DNA of 64,000 nt from Leucaena leucocephala (Eukaryota > Streptophyta > Magnoliopsida > Fabales > Fabaceae): positions 22,769,406 through 22,833,405 of the forward strand of contig CM073524.1 of the NCBI GenBank assembly GCA_037074615.1, read 5' to 3'. A model generated the notes under the pieces. It was not told the origin of the DNA. It saw only the letters and a program-made list of their open reading frames with translations, and searched no databases. How positions within the stretch are numbered: position 1 is the stretch's first letter; every line of letters begins with the position of its first letter. The translations under genes and the position numbers were made by a program. Shown piece after piece: positions 10,633-21,896 of the stretch.

Positions 10633-12091
10633 TGTTTAAACAATTCTTGGTTAATGGATGTTTTCAGAATTGATTCAAAAAACAAAAAAAAACTCGAGAC
10701 TTGTTGACTATAGAGAGTAGCATGATAAAGGAGAAGAGAACGGGGAATAATTCAAATTCTCAAGATTAAAAAAAACACAAGTTGCAGAGAGAAAGGAACC
10801 TGGCAGAAATTGTAGTGAAAGCTGTCTTTGTTCCTTTATCACACTCTATTCATATCATTTATCCTGTAATAAATGATTTTTATTATTTATAACATGAAAT
10901 CAAATACACGCTTTCTGGTAGTATTACAATTCAGCCCTCTTACCCTCCGTAATTATTTAAAGTGTGTCTATATTCATATGGCCACGTAAAACACAGGTGT
11001 ACCTTGTTCACCTCATGATTAAGTTATATAACACACAAGCCACAAGGGAAAAGAACTTGTTATGGGAAGGGGTTAGTGCTCAATCATGGAGAGAAGCGTC
11101 TAGCTAGTCGACATCATATATTGGAGCTTCGTTATTTTATAATTTCACCATATATATATATGCGGGGACCATGCTTGATTCTTTTCAACCTACCTATTAA
11201 GAACACTTTCACTTTAGTCTTCTTTCTTTTCCCCTTCAACTAAAGATAGCCACTTTATTTACGTGTTAATATGAATGGTTAAGAACAATTCTGATGAAAT
11301 ATTACCACAATATTATCTCATCTAAAAGCAACACATGGACTGATATCTGTTGTGAGAGATTTTCTCAATAATGATACATTACACTCTCTATACATTGATG
11401 AAAACCAAAGAGTGAAGGATAACAAGAAGTGTAGATATGCTGTATTCTACTCTAGTAGTGGTGGCGTGAGTGATGATTGTTGATGACCAGATATTGGGTG
11501 GGTAAAGGAATAAAATAATTCCTCCATTATCTAGTTGAGTGGAAATATGTTTTTACACACACCAAAGCAAAACAAGAGAGCAATAATAAGGAAACACTGA
11601 CACGCAGCAGAATCCCATGTGATATGCCCTATCCCTAGCGTGACAACGTTTTCTGGAAAACGACAGAGAGCCGATGTTGAAACCTCCCTTGTCCGTTCCA
11701 CCCTTCTTTCTTTCTTTCTTTCTGTTTTCAGACAAAACATCTTCTGCACATAAGTTCATTGGAATCACTGAACTAACTAACTAACCAGGCCTTGTTCCCA
11801 TGGCCCCGTATCATATAAAGCACTCCCTTCATAATCAAAACATCAACAAACCAAAAAACAAATCATACTATAAGGCTCTCTCAAAGTGGCCTGGTCTCTC
11901 TCCCTTGTAGTAGAAGCGTATGTGAGGGTGTACGCGTAATTCTGATACATACTTGGGATTCAGTTTCCAATGCATGCAAAGGTATATATATCAACGATTA
12001 CCAAGAAAAAAAAAGTAGGACTCTACGACAAATGAAAGCGAAAACCAAAAACCCGCCTGAGGAATAAAAATGGTGAACACGAAGAAAGATG

Positions 12092-12096
<5 letters not shown>
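10633..12096. other. Intergenic; no gene recognised
   Basis: Contains an A-rich stretch near 10680 and a short TA run near 11150. The overlapping minus-strand ORFs at 11531-11768 have no family signature. Confidence 0.45.

Positions 12097-12133
<37 letters not shown>
12097..12133. repeat. (TA)n microsatellite
   Basis: An uninterrupted TA run of about 37 bp directly downstream of the S40-like stop codon, so probably in its 3' UTR or just beyond. Likely length-polymorphic. Confidence 0.9.
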
Positions 12134-12137
<4 letters not shown>

Positions 12138-12143
12138 AGGTAG

Positions 12144-12596
12144 CTAGTCTTGAAACCCAGTTTTGGCCCATACGGAATTTCGGACCCTACTCAGATCTCG
12201 GCCTTTGAGAGTCCTCCCAATTCCTTCCTGCACCGACATGGAAGCCATCCTGGTGTTGGCTAGAAACTCATGTGGAGGCACCACCACACCTCCGTCGTCC
12301 CGGACTTGCTCATCAACCTCGTCCCTCCGGCCACGATTTTGCTTGCACTGGTTTCCCAGGATCTTAGACCAGTCTGGAATGTTGATTGGCAGAGACGATG
12401 ATGAAGAATCTGATCGCCCCACCGCTAGCTTCGAGGAACATGATGGCTTGGTGGGCATGCCACAGCCATGAACTCGGGTCTCATCGGAGCTGTACAGGTC
12501 GAACTCGTGGAACTCAAAGCCAGAATCTGAGATGTCTGTTGGTTTGGAGAGAAATCGATAACTTGGTCTTCCCAAGTAGTTATTACTGTTGGCCAT
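12144..12596 (-). CDS. Senescence regulator S40 family protein (DUF584)
   Basis: Single-exon protein of 150 residues, typical for the family. Diagnostic parts: the central VPPHEFLA box at residues 106-113 and the C-terminal GRTLKGRDLSRVRNSVWAKT stretch from about 127. The middle is Ser-rich (SDSSSSSLPI) and the N-terminus carries the aromatic-rich RPSYRFL and FEFHEFDLY. S40 proteins are small nuclear plant proteins linked to leaf senescence and stress; their biochemical activity is not established. A TATA box (complement of TTTTATA at 12713-12719) lies about 120 bp upstream of the ATG at 12596. Confidence 0.9.
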   Translation of the reverse strand: MANSNNYLGRPSYRFLSKPTDISDSGFEFHEFDLYSSDETRVHGCGMPTKPSCSSKLAVGRSDSSSSSLPINIPDWSKILGNQCKQNRGRRDEVDEQVRDDGGVVVPPHEFLANTRMASMSVQEGIGRTLKGRDLSRVRNSVWAKTGFQD

Positions 12597-12712
12597 TTCC
12601 AGTAGTCAAACTTAGTTTCAGATCTCTATACCGCAGGTTATGTAGTTTCTCGGTTCTCTTCCTTCTTCTACCAGTTAGTTTTGCCCAATCCCAGACCCTG
12701 GCTTTTATTTGC

Positions 12713-12719
12713 TTTTATA
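12713..12719 (-). promoter_or_regulatory. TATA box of the S40-like gene
   Basis: TATAAAA on the minus strand, 117-123 bp upstream of the start codon. This is a usual spacing for a plant gene with a short 5' UTR. Confidence 0.6.
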
Positions 12720-12855
12720 AAGTTAGTCTTGCTTTTTCAAAAATAACAAAATATATGAATAAATAATAACAAATTAAAAATTAAAGGAGCTCTATGTTGC
12801 ATCTGGATTTGGATAAGGCTCCCCGAATACATTATTTCCGTATTCTGAAATTGTC

Positions 12856-13342
12856 CCGGGATGAAAACAGGCCAGGCGGCTTGTCAGGGGCCTATGGCCT
12901 GGCCTACATTTGGCCTGGCCTGTTTTAAAAGCTACACAGGCTCAAACCTGTATAGAAGCATGTTTTACTTAATAGGCCAGGTTTAGGCTCTGTAAGAAGC
13001 CTGTCAAGCCTGTTAGGCGGCCTGGGCCTGTTAGAGGGCCTATAATTTTTTAAAATATAATATACAAAAAAAATCTATTAGAGGGCCTGTTACGAAAGCA
13101 TATTTTGGGGCCTATTACGGAGGCCTGTTGTGAGGCCTGTTACGGAAACATGTTATAAAGGTTTGCAAATATAATTATAAAATAGGTTCTTTTAACAGGC
13201 TTCAGGCCAGGTCAAGCATATTAACAGGCCAGGCTTATGCGAAAAAATTAGCCTACAACAGGCTACAGGCCAGGCTCAGGTTAGATTATTACATAACAGG
13301 CCTGGCCTGTTAAAGCTAAAGCCTAACATGTTTTCACCCCTA
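12856..13342. mobile_element. hAT-like non-autonomous element rich in GGCCTG repeats
   Basis: The ends are imperfect inverted repeats: GGGATGAAAACAGGCC on the left and, as complement of the right end, TAGGGGTGAAAACATG. Between them the motif GGCCTG/CAGGCC or close variants recur more than twenty times in both orientations, densest in the outer parts. Subterminal arrays of a short motif and a TAGGGGTG-type end are usual for plant hAT elements. I could not confirm an 8-bp TSD. No coding capacity. Confidence 0.6.
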
Positions 13343-13891
13343 GTCCCAACTACACTAGTTTTCAAACCTATGAATATTAACTGAGAAATTATGATATTTT
13401 AGACCGTACCCTTAATTATTTTTGAAAATAAAAAATGACTTTCATTCACTATTATTACACCTATATTTGGATTATATTGGATAGTATGCCCTTCCAAGTT
13501 CTTAGCCTGTTGGGGAAGAATATAAGGGTAACCATGCATCATTTGGGATATTATTATTATGATTGAAAGGTTTAACGCATATATATATATATGGACATAC
13601 GGGTCATGAATATAGTTGGTTGTGGATAAGATTAATTTGATGTAACATTTAACAAGACAATAATACATAATGATCGACAAATTAATTATAGTTGCCTTTG
13701 GGGTTTCAGAAGTGATGTTTTTAGGGTTCTTGGGGATATAGAGGGAAGTGGCTGACAGGGAACGTCGTACATAGGTCCCGATCGGGGTTTACGAGGGAAG
13801 TGGCAAAGCCTTTGATTAACATGGGATGGCCCACACAATGTGGGGCATATATATATACAGATTAATAAAGCTATGATGTATATTCCTATTT
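13343..13891. other. Spacer left of the copia element
   Basis: AT-rich; no gene recognised. The minus ORF at 13399-13680 is low in complexity and has no family features. Confidence 0.5.
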
Positions 13892-13896
13892 GTGTC

Positions 13897-14288
13897 TGTT
13901 AGGAAATGGGCCAGTCCACCCATGGTGGATTAGCCCAAGTCCATGAGAGGCAGAAAGGGAGGGAACCGTTTCTGGGTTTTCAAATGAGAGAAATGGAAGT
14001 TACCAAAGGTAACTTCCAGCATGCATGCTCTCCGGATAAGAAGGCCCCAAAGGGGGGAGTTGCAATCCGATCATTCCGCAGAGAGAAAGCAGTGGTCTTT
14101 CAAGTTCATGCGTGTGTGTGTACATTTCTCTTATCCTCTCTATTCCAGTGCTCCTCCGACGCTCTATTTTTTCTTCCATCGGTGTCATTTGCTGTGTATA
14201 CGTGCCAGAATCCATCTAAGGTGCTCAGGCGACGCGTGGCTACCTCGGTAAGCAGGAGAAAACGTCCAAGGTACGCCCGAAACCTTCA
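13897..14288 (+). repeat. 5' LTR of the copia element
   Basis: Starts TGTTAGGAAATGGGCC and ends CGAAACCTTCA. Contains a perfect 11-bp inverted repeat with a 3-nt loop (13994-14018) followed by GCATGCATGC. Confidence 0.96.
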
Positions 14289-14289
14289 G

Positions 14290-14308
14290 TGGTATCAGAG
14301 CCAGGTTC
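14290..14308 (+). other. tRNA-iMet primer-binding site
   Basis: TGGTATCAGAGCCAGGTTC lies one base inside the 5' LTR. It is the standard plant copia minus-strand primer site, complementary to the 3' end of initiator tRNA-Met. Confidence 0.95.
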
Positions 14309-14611
14309 AGTGCTTTCGCACGTTTCTGTGATTTTTCTTTTTTTATGGTAGCATGCTGTTCTTGCATATATTTATATTTAAACATGTTTGTTTTAAGCCA
14401 AGATACATATAGCATGCGTTTAAACCATAAACAGAGGCAGTTTCATAGTGAACCGAAACAGAGAGTTTCGTTTTTCAAATTGGGTCATTAGAAAACAGTG
14501 TTTTTAGGTTATGATATTAGTCCCATTACGTAGATCTCGAAAAAACGAAGAAAATGACACCAACAACGTCAAAATCGGACGTCGGACGGAGAAGTTACGG
14601 AGGAAAAATGA

Positions 14612-14700
14612 GTCGGGTCCGTCGGACCCGACCCGTTTTCCAGTCGGGTCTGTGTGACCCGGCTGGAGGTCAGGGACGATCAAAACGGCGTCGTTTTGAT
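14612..14700 (+). other. Cluster of three hairpins in the copia leader
   Basis: Three adjacent inverted repeats: GTCGGGTCC/GGACCCGAC (14612-14632, loop 3); CAGTCGGGTC/GACCCGGCTG (14641-14665, one mismatch, loop 5); ATCAAAACG/CGTTTTGAT (14679-14700, loop 4). They sit in the 5' untranslated leader, where retroelements keep RNA dimerisation and packaging signals. That role is inference. Confidence 0.65.
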
Positions 14701-14967
14701 CCTCCCTGAACGACGTCGTTTTGCTTCTGGGCAAAACCAAAAAAAAAAACAGAATGTTTCTGTTTCTGCGGACTGGGCTGCTTTCAGCCCAGTCCGTCCG
14801 TAAAAAAAAAAATTTGGGCCACAGTGAGTAGGCCCATTGAAAAAAAAAATTAAAAAAAAAATCTTTGGCTGGGGGGGTTTAGCAAAAAAAAAAATTATTT
14901 TTTTATTAAAAAAATGGAAAATAAGGAAATTCTGGTGGCTGACACGTGGCAGTGGCAGCACCAGACG

Positions 14968-14988
14968 GGCGCGTGTAGTACACGCGCC
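14968..14988 (+). other. Fourth leader hairpin
   Basis: GGCGCGTGT/ACACGCGCC, nine perfect pairs with a 3-nt loop, beyond a region of long A-tracts (about 14740-14910). Confidence 0.6.
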
Positions 14989-15261
14989 AGAGGCTGAGAG
15001 TGGGCTTCGTTCAGTTTTTTTATTTTTTCTGAATTAAACCTTCTTGGGGCGCGTGAGGGCGTGTCGGAGCTCCGATTGAAGTGCGGTTTGTTCCTAAAAA
15101 TCCCTAAAATCAAGATCTTTATTTTGATATATAATTTGCCTAATTTGGAGGCAATTATAAACCTATTTGTGGATATTCAGTGTATTTTCTGGTATTTTTT
15201 TTGTGTGTTTAAAAATTCCAGAAAATTATAATAATTAATATTTTTTATTATTTAGGTGAAA

Positions 15262-15924
15262 ATGGCTTCATCTAGCACTGAATCTCTGGGACTAAGCTTA
15301 AATGAAGACATCTCATTTCTGGATGATGTCAATAACCCGGAAGAGGACCTTCAAGAGGATCCCGAGGGGGAACCTGAAGAGGATCCAGAACAAGATCTTG
15401 ACGAACTTTCTGAAGAAGAACCAGAGGAGTTGATGGAGGAAGTTCCACAAGAGGAACCACATGTAACGTGTATTTCCGGACCGAGGTCGAAAACTTTATT
15501 CCCCATCGAACCCCTTCATTTGCAGCCTTTCATGGATTCTTCAGACTCCAAGTCGGTGCCTACTCTTCACGACGAATCTCCAGTTGAGGATGGAGAGGAA
15601 GTGGATCAACCTCTAACCCCTGTTTTGGCTATGAGTATAGCTGAAAGAGATGCAGCTAAATTAACAAATATAAAAGGCGTTAATGGCGTGATTTACGACT
15701 ACATTGGTTTAATGACAGATAAAAAGAATATTGCATTCTACTTGAAAGTCATAATGGAGTATATAAGGGCAGTTAGGGTTAGAGGAAAGCCTAAACAAGG
15801 ACGCTTAGGCAAGAAATATTGGCTTAGAGTAATAGAATTTGTATCTAACCTTCGTAAGCCGCCTCGTAAGCTTAAGAAATTAAGAAAAGCAATGTTAGAT
15901 TATTGTAAAGCTCATATCGAATGA
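15262..15924 (+). CDS. Additional ORF upstream of copia gag (unknown function)
   Basis: 220 residues from ATG at 15262, in the same orientation as gag-pol but separated from it by about 430 bp. The N-terminal third is strongly acidic (runs such as EEDLQEDPEGEPEEDPEQDL). The C-terminal part is basic (RGKPKQGRLGKKYWLR, RKPPRKLKKLRKAM). I see no zinc knuckle, protease, polymerase or membrane helix. Plant copia elements normally go straight from leader to gag, so an intact 5' ORF is unusual. The bases before it (tttattatttag) resemble a splice acceptor, so it may be on a spliced transcript. It does not resemble any host gene I know. Confidence 0.6.
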   Translation: MASSSTESLGLSLNEDISFLDDVNNPEEDLQEDPEGEPEEDPEQDLDELSEEEPEELMEEVPQEEPHVTCISGPRSKTLFPIEPLHLQPFMDSSDSKSVPTLHDESPVEDGEEVDQPLTPVLAMSIAERDAAKLTNIKGVNGVIYDYIGLMTDKKNIAFYLKVIMEYIRAVRVRGKPKQGRLGKKYWLRVIEFVSNLRKPPRKLKKLRKAMLDYCKAHIE

Positions 15925-16351
15925 TGCATATTTGTATTTGATTACCATTGCTTTACTTAGTTAAGGACATATTTTATTTGTAAAGACTTGACATTTATTA
16001 CATACCTTATATGCAATTGAGTTATGTTTTATTTAATTTCTTTACAAGTTATGATTAATGTATGTCTTTTATAAGTGGGAGCCTTTTAGATAATGAGTAT
16101 TCTAAAAGCAAAACATGAGAGTGCTTATATTAATTTTTGATAGAAAATAATGACGCTGCTAGTGCCTATGTGATGGGAGGTACAAATGTATTCTCTTGAT
16201 CGTGGGTCTAGTAATGTTATTATTTTCTGATCAAAAATGATAAAAGTACATGACATTGTATACTTTACATGTGCTATATAAATTCACTTAAATGTTCTAT
16301 GGTTCAATAAATTAATGTGGGATAGGTTTGTCACAGAACCGATATTGAACA

Positions 16352-19300
16352 ATGGCTTCAAAGAACATTATTGCTGAATTAAACAAAGGGGAAAAACTCA
16401 ACGGGGATAACTGGGATATTTGGCACCGAAAGGTCCAATATATTCTAGAAGAGCAGGATGCAATTGAGCCATTAACCATGGCACTGGTAGAGCCTGAAGC
16501 GGGAAATATAGCCCAGCACAGGAGGGACCAAGAAGCATACCTGTCATGGAAAAAGAAAAATAGCATAGCAAGAATTACATTGCTAAGTGCAATGGCAGAT
16601 GATTTGATGTGTGAGTTTGAGACACACAGAACGGCACAAGCTATGTGGATTGCCTTAAAGGATAAGTTTGGTGGAGTTTCCACGACCAAGCTTAGAAGGT
16701 TGACGATTAAATTCGATACCTATAAGCTGAAACCGAATAATCCTATGAGGCAACATCTGCGAGAGATGTCCACAATGATCCGTGAATTGAAGGAGGCTGG
16801 ACATAATTTATCTGACGAGCAGCAAGTGCAAGCTGTAATCAGGTCGCTCCCTGCCAGTTGGGAGCACATGAAAGTCAACCTGACCCATAATGAGAACATC
16901 ATCACTTTCAATGATGTAGCTAAGCATTTGGAGCTAGAAGATGAACGTCTGGAGGCTTATAAGGCCACTGGACAAGCCTATCTGACCGAAGGTGCTGGTC
17001 CTTCCCAATATAAGCCTGAATTTAAAAAGGGCAAGAAATTTCAGAAAAATGGGAAGAAATGCGGTCCTCCGCCTAAGAAAGGCAAGCAACAATACAAGAA
17101 GAAGGGAAAGAAAGGAGGCAAGAAAAAGCTAGACCTAAAGAAGGTCAAATGCTTTGCATGCCATAATATAGGACATTTCGCACGTGACTGTTCTAAACAG
17201 ACCGAGAGCGAAAAGGTAAAAGTGAATTATGTGAATTCACATGTCTCATTTGTTTCTAGTACTGTTTTTCTAACAGAACCTGTTTCCTTTTCTTGGATTA
17301 TTGACTCAGGCTCCACAGACCACGTAAGTCGAGATCGGGGATCCTTCGTGGAATACCGTCGGTTGCCATTTCAAAGCAAGTGGCTTTTCGTTGGAAATAA
17401 TGCAAGGATCGAGGTTCGAGGTATTGGCACCTGTAAACTTGTTTTGCGTGGTGGAAAAACCTTGATGCTGCATGATGTGCTTCATGCTCCTGACATCCGA
17501 CGGAATTTAGTTTCTGTATTTTGCTTATTGAACTTTGGGTTTAATGTAAACTTTCATGGTAAAGTTGCAGACATTTATAGCAACTCTATATTTTATGGTT
17601 CAGCTTTCCAATTTCAAAGTTTCTTTATTTTGGATCTTGCTAATGATTTTAATATTCACGATTGCTTTGCTATTACTTCGAATAATCCTGATATGAATAT
17701 CTGGCATGCTAGACTAGGACATATTAATCAAAATAGAATGATTAAACTGGCAAAAGAAGGCTTGTTGGGGGTAATCCCTAACATGGATATGTCACTATGC
17801 GAAAGTTGTCTAGCAGGTAAGGCTACCAGAAAACCATTCGGTAAGGGGACACGAGCCGAAAATCCATTGCAATTAATTCATTCCGATATTTGCGGTCCAA
17901 TGAGTGCGAGGGCAAAACATGGAGCTTGGTATTTTATTACCTTTATTGATGATTTTTCACGATATGGTCATGTCTATTTGATTTCACACAAGTCCGAGGC
18001 ACTAGAGTGCTTTAGACGATACATTAATGAAGTAGAGAATCAAATGGACAATAGAATCAAGGCATTACGCACTGATCGAGGTCGTGAATACCTTTCAGAT
18101 CAATTCAAATAGCTCTGTGAAGAAAAAGGGATTATTAGGCAACTAACTATCCCTGGCACACCTCAACAGAATGGGGTTACTGAAAGAAGAAATAGAACTC
18201 TTCTAGACATGGTTAGGTCTATGATGGCTCAGGCAAACCTTCCAATTTCACATTGGGGTGATGCTTTATTGACAGCAACTTTCATACTTAACCGTGTGCC
18301 CTCCAAGTCAGTCGCTTCCACACCCTACGAGTTATGGACTAAACGCCAGCCAGATCTAAGCATCCTTAGACCATGGGGTTCGGCGGCCTATATCCATGAC
18401 ACTTCTCATAGACATGGGAAACTGGGTCCTAGAGGGAAGAAATGTATCTTCATAAGGTACTCTGAACCCTCAAAAGGATATGTATTCATAAGTGAAATTG
18501 AAGATGGAACAGTGACTGAAACAGAATCTAGAGATGCTGTATTCATTGAAACAGAATTTCCCAGTAGGGGAGATGTTGACCGCACTGTATCTCTTTATGA
18601 GACTCAGGAACAAGACAGTGCCGAACAAATTGACAGACCAGGATCTTCCAGGTATGTCAATCTGAGTGGGAGCCAAGAACGGTCAACACAAAGACCGAGG
18701 CAAATGAGAAAAGATAAGCAAGTTGTTGTTGCTCCTACCAGAAAGAGTAACAGGGAAAGTGTTCCAAAGAGACGCTTCCAAATAGAAGGCGAAGCACTCT
18801 TAGTTACTCCAGAAGGGGATGATGAACCCCGCACTGTTCATGAGGCCTTGGCAGGTCACGCTAAGGAGGAATGGAAGAAAGCAATGAAAGAGTAAATGGA
18901 CTCAATGATGAAAAACCAAGTCTGGGAATTGGTTGATCTGCCAAAAGGGCGTAAAGCCATTGGGAACAAGTGGGTTCTCAAAATCAAAAGAAAGGTGGAT
19001 GGATCAATTGACAAATTTAAAGCTCGATTGGTTGCAAAGGGATATACACAACAGGAAGGTATAGATTATGAGGATACTTTTTCACCTGTTGTGCGCTTCA
19101 ACTCTATAAGACTTATTCTGGCAATAGTAAACAGTTTAAACCTGGAGTTGCATCAGATGGATGTAAAAACCGCATTCCTGAATGGTGATCTGGATGAAGA
19201 AATCTATATGGAACAACCAATAGGTTTCATTGAAAAAGGGTTTGAACACAAGAAGTGTAAACTCAAAAGATCCATTTATGGATTAAAACAGTCATCCAGA

Positions 19301-20389
19301 CAGTGGTACTTGAGGTTTCATAAGGCGATAACCTCATATAACTTTCAAATGATAGAGGAAGACCATTGTGTCTATGTTAAGCGGTTTGAGGGTAACTTTG
19401 TAATATTATCCTTATACGTAGACGATATACTATTAGCCGGAAATAGTCTTGACTCGGTGATAGCTATTAAAGAATGGCTTTCATCAAACTTTGAGATGAA
19501 AGACATGGGTGAAGCAGAGTACATACTTGGAGTCAAGATTCAAAGGAATCGCTCCAAGAGAATCCTCACTCTTTCACAAGAGAGTTATATCAAGAAGATA
19601 CTTGAGCGATTCAATATGACTGAATGCAATCCCATGGGTATCCCTGTAGCCACTGGTGTGGCATTGAGTTCAGACATGTGTCCCAAAACTGATATAGACA
19701 GAAAGCAAATGGAAAGAGTTCCATATGCCAGTGCTGTTGGTAGCCTGATGTACACAATGCTGTGCACAAGACCAGATATTTGTTATGCAGTGGGGCTGGT
19801 TAGCAGATTCCAGTCCAACCCCAGTGAGAAACACTGGAAAGCAGTGAAGAGGATATTGAGATACTTAAACGGCACATCTGATTATGCGTTGTGTTATCAA
19901 GGAAGCGATCTGTGCCTAGTCGGTTATTCTGATGCTGATGTAGGCGGTGATGAAGAAGAACGAAGATCTACTTCAGGATACACCTTCTTGCTTAACAACG
20001 GAGCTATATGTTGGAGTAGCAAGAAGCAGACGTGCATTGCTTTACACTCTATGGAAGCTGAGTTTGTGGCATGCACTGCAGCAGCGCAAGAGGCTATTTG
20101 GCTGAAGAGATTTATCAAACACCTAGGCTTTGGGAACGAGAGTACCAATCCGGTGTTGATACACTGTGACAATACTGCAGCCATAGCCTACACCAAAGAC
20201 CCTAAGTATCACAGTAAGACCAAACACATTGATATCAAGTATAACTTTGTGAGGGATTATATAGAACAGAAAATTGTAACTGTACAATACATTTCAACCA
20301 AGTGTATGGTTGCAGACCCCCTGACTAAACCAATAGGCAAAGAAACATTTGAGAAACATGTAACAGCCATTGGCATGCGAAAAATGTAA
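16352..20389 (+). pseudogene. Copia gag-pol polyprotein gene with two in-frame stops
   Basis: One continuous frame from 16352 to the TAA at 20387-20389, broken by TAG (18110-18112) and TAA (18893-18895) without frame change. Domains in order: gag; CCHC zinc knuckle CFACHNIGHFARDC at residues 267-280; aspartic protease WIIDSGSTDH near 318; pre-integrase HARLGH...CESCLAGKATRKPF; integrase core with HSDICGP, FIDDFSRYG and RTDRGREY; reverse transcriptase with NKWVLKIKRKVDGS and YVDD (19415-19426); RNase H with SMEAEFVA and HCDNTAA. The TAG falls right after the integrase acidic centre and probably replaces CAG. Such single-base damage fits a recent insertion. Without readthrough it would yield only gag, protease and part of integrase. 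Confidence 0.95.
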
Positions 20390-21499
20390 AGTAGCAGACT
20401 GTATGTAATACTTTTATTTTTTACTAATGATATCATGTCACTTATTATTACTTATATGTCTGAATGAAAGTATACAATGTCTAGTATGTCGTACAGGTTA
20501 AAGAATGTAGCTCTCTCACACGAGCAACCGCCTTTGATGCTAGAGAAGCGTTCAAAGATGAGACATGTGTTCACCAGTAAAGCAGCAAGAGTGCTGATAT
20601 GGTAGAAAAGAAACACAATGAATGTCGCCTTGGCTTAAATAGTGCAGTAAGTCAAGATGAGATCCATGAATATGGATATGGGTCGAACAATGGATACCCA
20701 CGTCCATGAAACCTGTAGCCAGATAACAAATTCTTCAAAATTGACGTCATATTATGTGAATAGAGTTGAAGAATTTGGGTTTAGATACTATGAGTGTCTG
20801 GACTTAAGTCTGTACGGTGTGATTGATAGAGTCAAAACGACGTACACTCTTATAAGATAAGAGGAACACGGTAACATGTGATTCATACCACATGTGCTAA
20901 AGAACCGCAAATGGAAAGCAAGTGAATCAATCCCTGCTTCATTATTGTGTGAGTTCCAGAAAGGTATCATCCTTTCATTAATGTCCTTTGACTTTGACAG
21001 TATTATGGAGGTATGTTTCAGCGATTGCTACTTTAGTATATGTCCTATGGTCAAATTACATATGAACCAAAGGTATTATGCTAGGAAAGCGGTTGAGTCA
21101 TATCAAAATAATATATGGGCGAAAGAAAGATTGCCATAATATACACATCCATGCTAGTGTCTGTGACCGGTCCCTTGTGATATTATTTTGTTAATTTCAT
21201 AAGTGTGGATACTATGCATAAGTGGAGGCTATCTGAGTTATATACTAACTCAAGAGGGATTAGATTAGCCATAAGAAAGTGTATATGGGCAAATCTAGGA
21301 CATTCAAGGCACTATAACTTATTTGATCGAACTGCACTAAAGGGTTGTTTTGTGCTGGTCTCTGTGAAAGGGATTTCTAGTACAAACGCCCGGAAGGAGA
21401 CGTCATGCCTACGCGGTCACGGCAAAGCACCTAGTATGAAATAAGGAAGAAAATGAAATTGGACATAAGACATATAATCCACCAAGTGTGAGTGGGAGA
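20390..21499 (+). other. Long 3' non-coding region and polypurine tract of the copia element
   Basis: About 1.1 kb between the RNase H stop and the 3' LTR, with only short unrelated ORFs. It ends in GTGAGTGGGAGA directly before the LTR. I see no envelope-like features. Confidence 0.75.
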
Positions 21500-21891
21500 T
21501 GTTAGGAAATGGGCCAGTCCACCCATGGTGGATTAGCCCAAGTCCATGAGAGGCAGAAAGGGAGGGAACCGTTTCTGGGTTTTCAAATGAGAGAAATGGA
21601 AGTTACCAAAGGTAACTTCCAGCATGCATGCTCTCCGGATAAGAAGGCCCCAAAGGGGGGAGTTGCAATCCGATCATTCCGCAGAGAGAAAGCAGTGGTC
21701 TTTCAAGTTCATGCGTGTGTGTGTACATTTCTCTTATCCTCTCTATTCCAGTGCTCCTCCGACGCTATGTTTTTTCTTCCATCGGTGTCATTTGCTGTGT
21801 ATACGTGCCAGAGTCCATCTAAGGTGCTCAGGCGACGCGTGGCTACCTCGGTAAGCAGGAGAAAACGTCCAAGGTACGCCCGAAACCTTCA
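21500..21891 (+). repeat. 3' LTR of the copia element
   Basis: 392 bp, about three differences from the 5' LTR (near 21767-21769 and 21813). The same 11-bp hairpin lies at 21597-21621. Confidence 0.96.
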
Positions 21892-21896
21892 GTGTC

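Larger units (their letters stand above)
13897..21891 (+). mobile_element. Complete Ty1/copia LTR retrotransposon
   Basis: An element of 7,995 bp with two 392-bp LTRs differing at about three positions and bounded by the 5-bp TSD GTGTC (13892-13896 and 21892-21896). A perfect TGGTATCAGAGC primer site starts at 14290 and a purine tract (AGTGGGAGA) precedes the 3' LTR. Order of parts: long leader with hairpins and A-tracts, an extra ORF (15262-15924), gag-pol (16352-20389) in copia order (gag, protease, integrase, RT, RNase H), then about 1.1 kb of 3' non-coding sequence. The near-identical LTRs mean a recent insertion. Two in-frame stops in pol make this copy defective on its own. Confidence 0.97.

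Noticed and set aside
13906..14331. 141-codon ORF starting MGQSTHGG in the 5' LTR, and its 183-codon version at 21509-22060
   Set aside because: Lies inside the LTR, is repeated in both copies only because the LTRs are identical, and its tail in the second copy is random flanking DNA.
16312..20184. Antisense ORFs across the copia gag-pol gene
   Set aside because: Shadows of the gag-pol coding frame.
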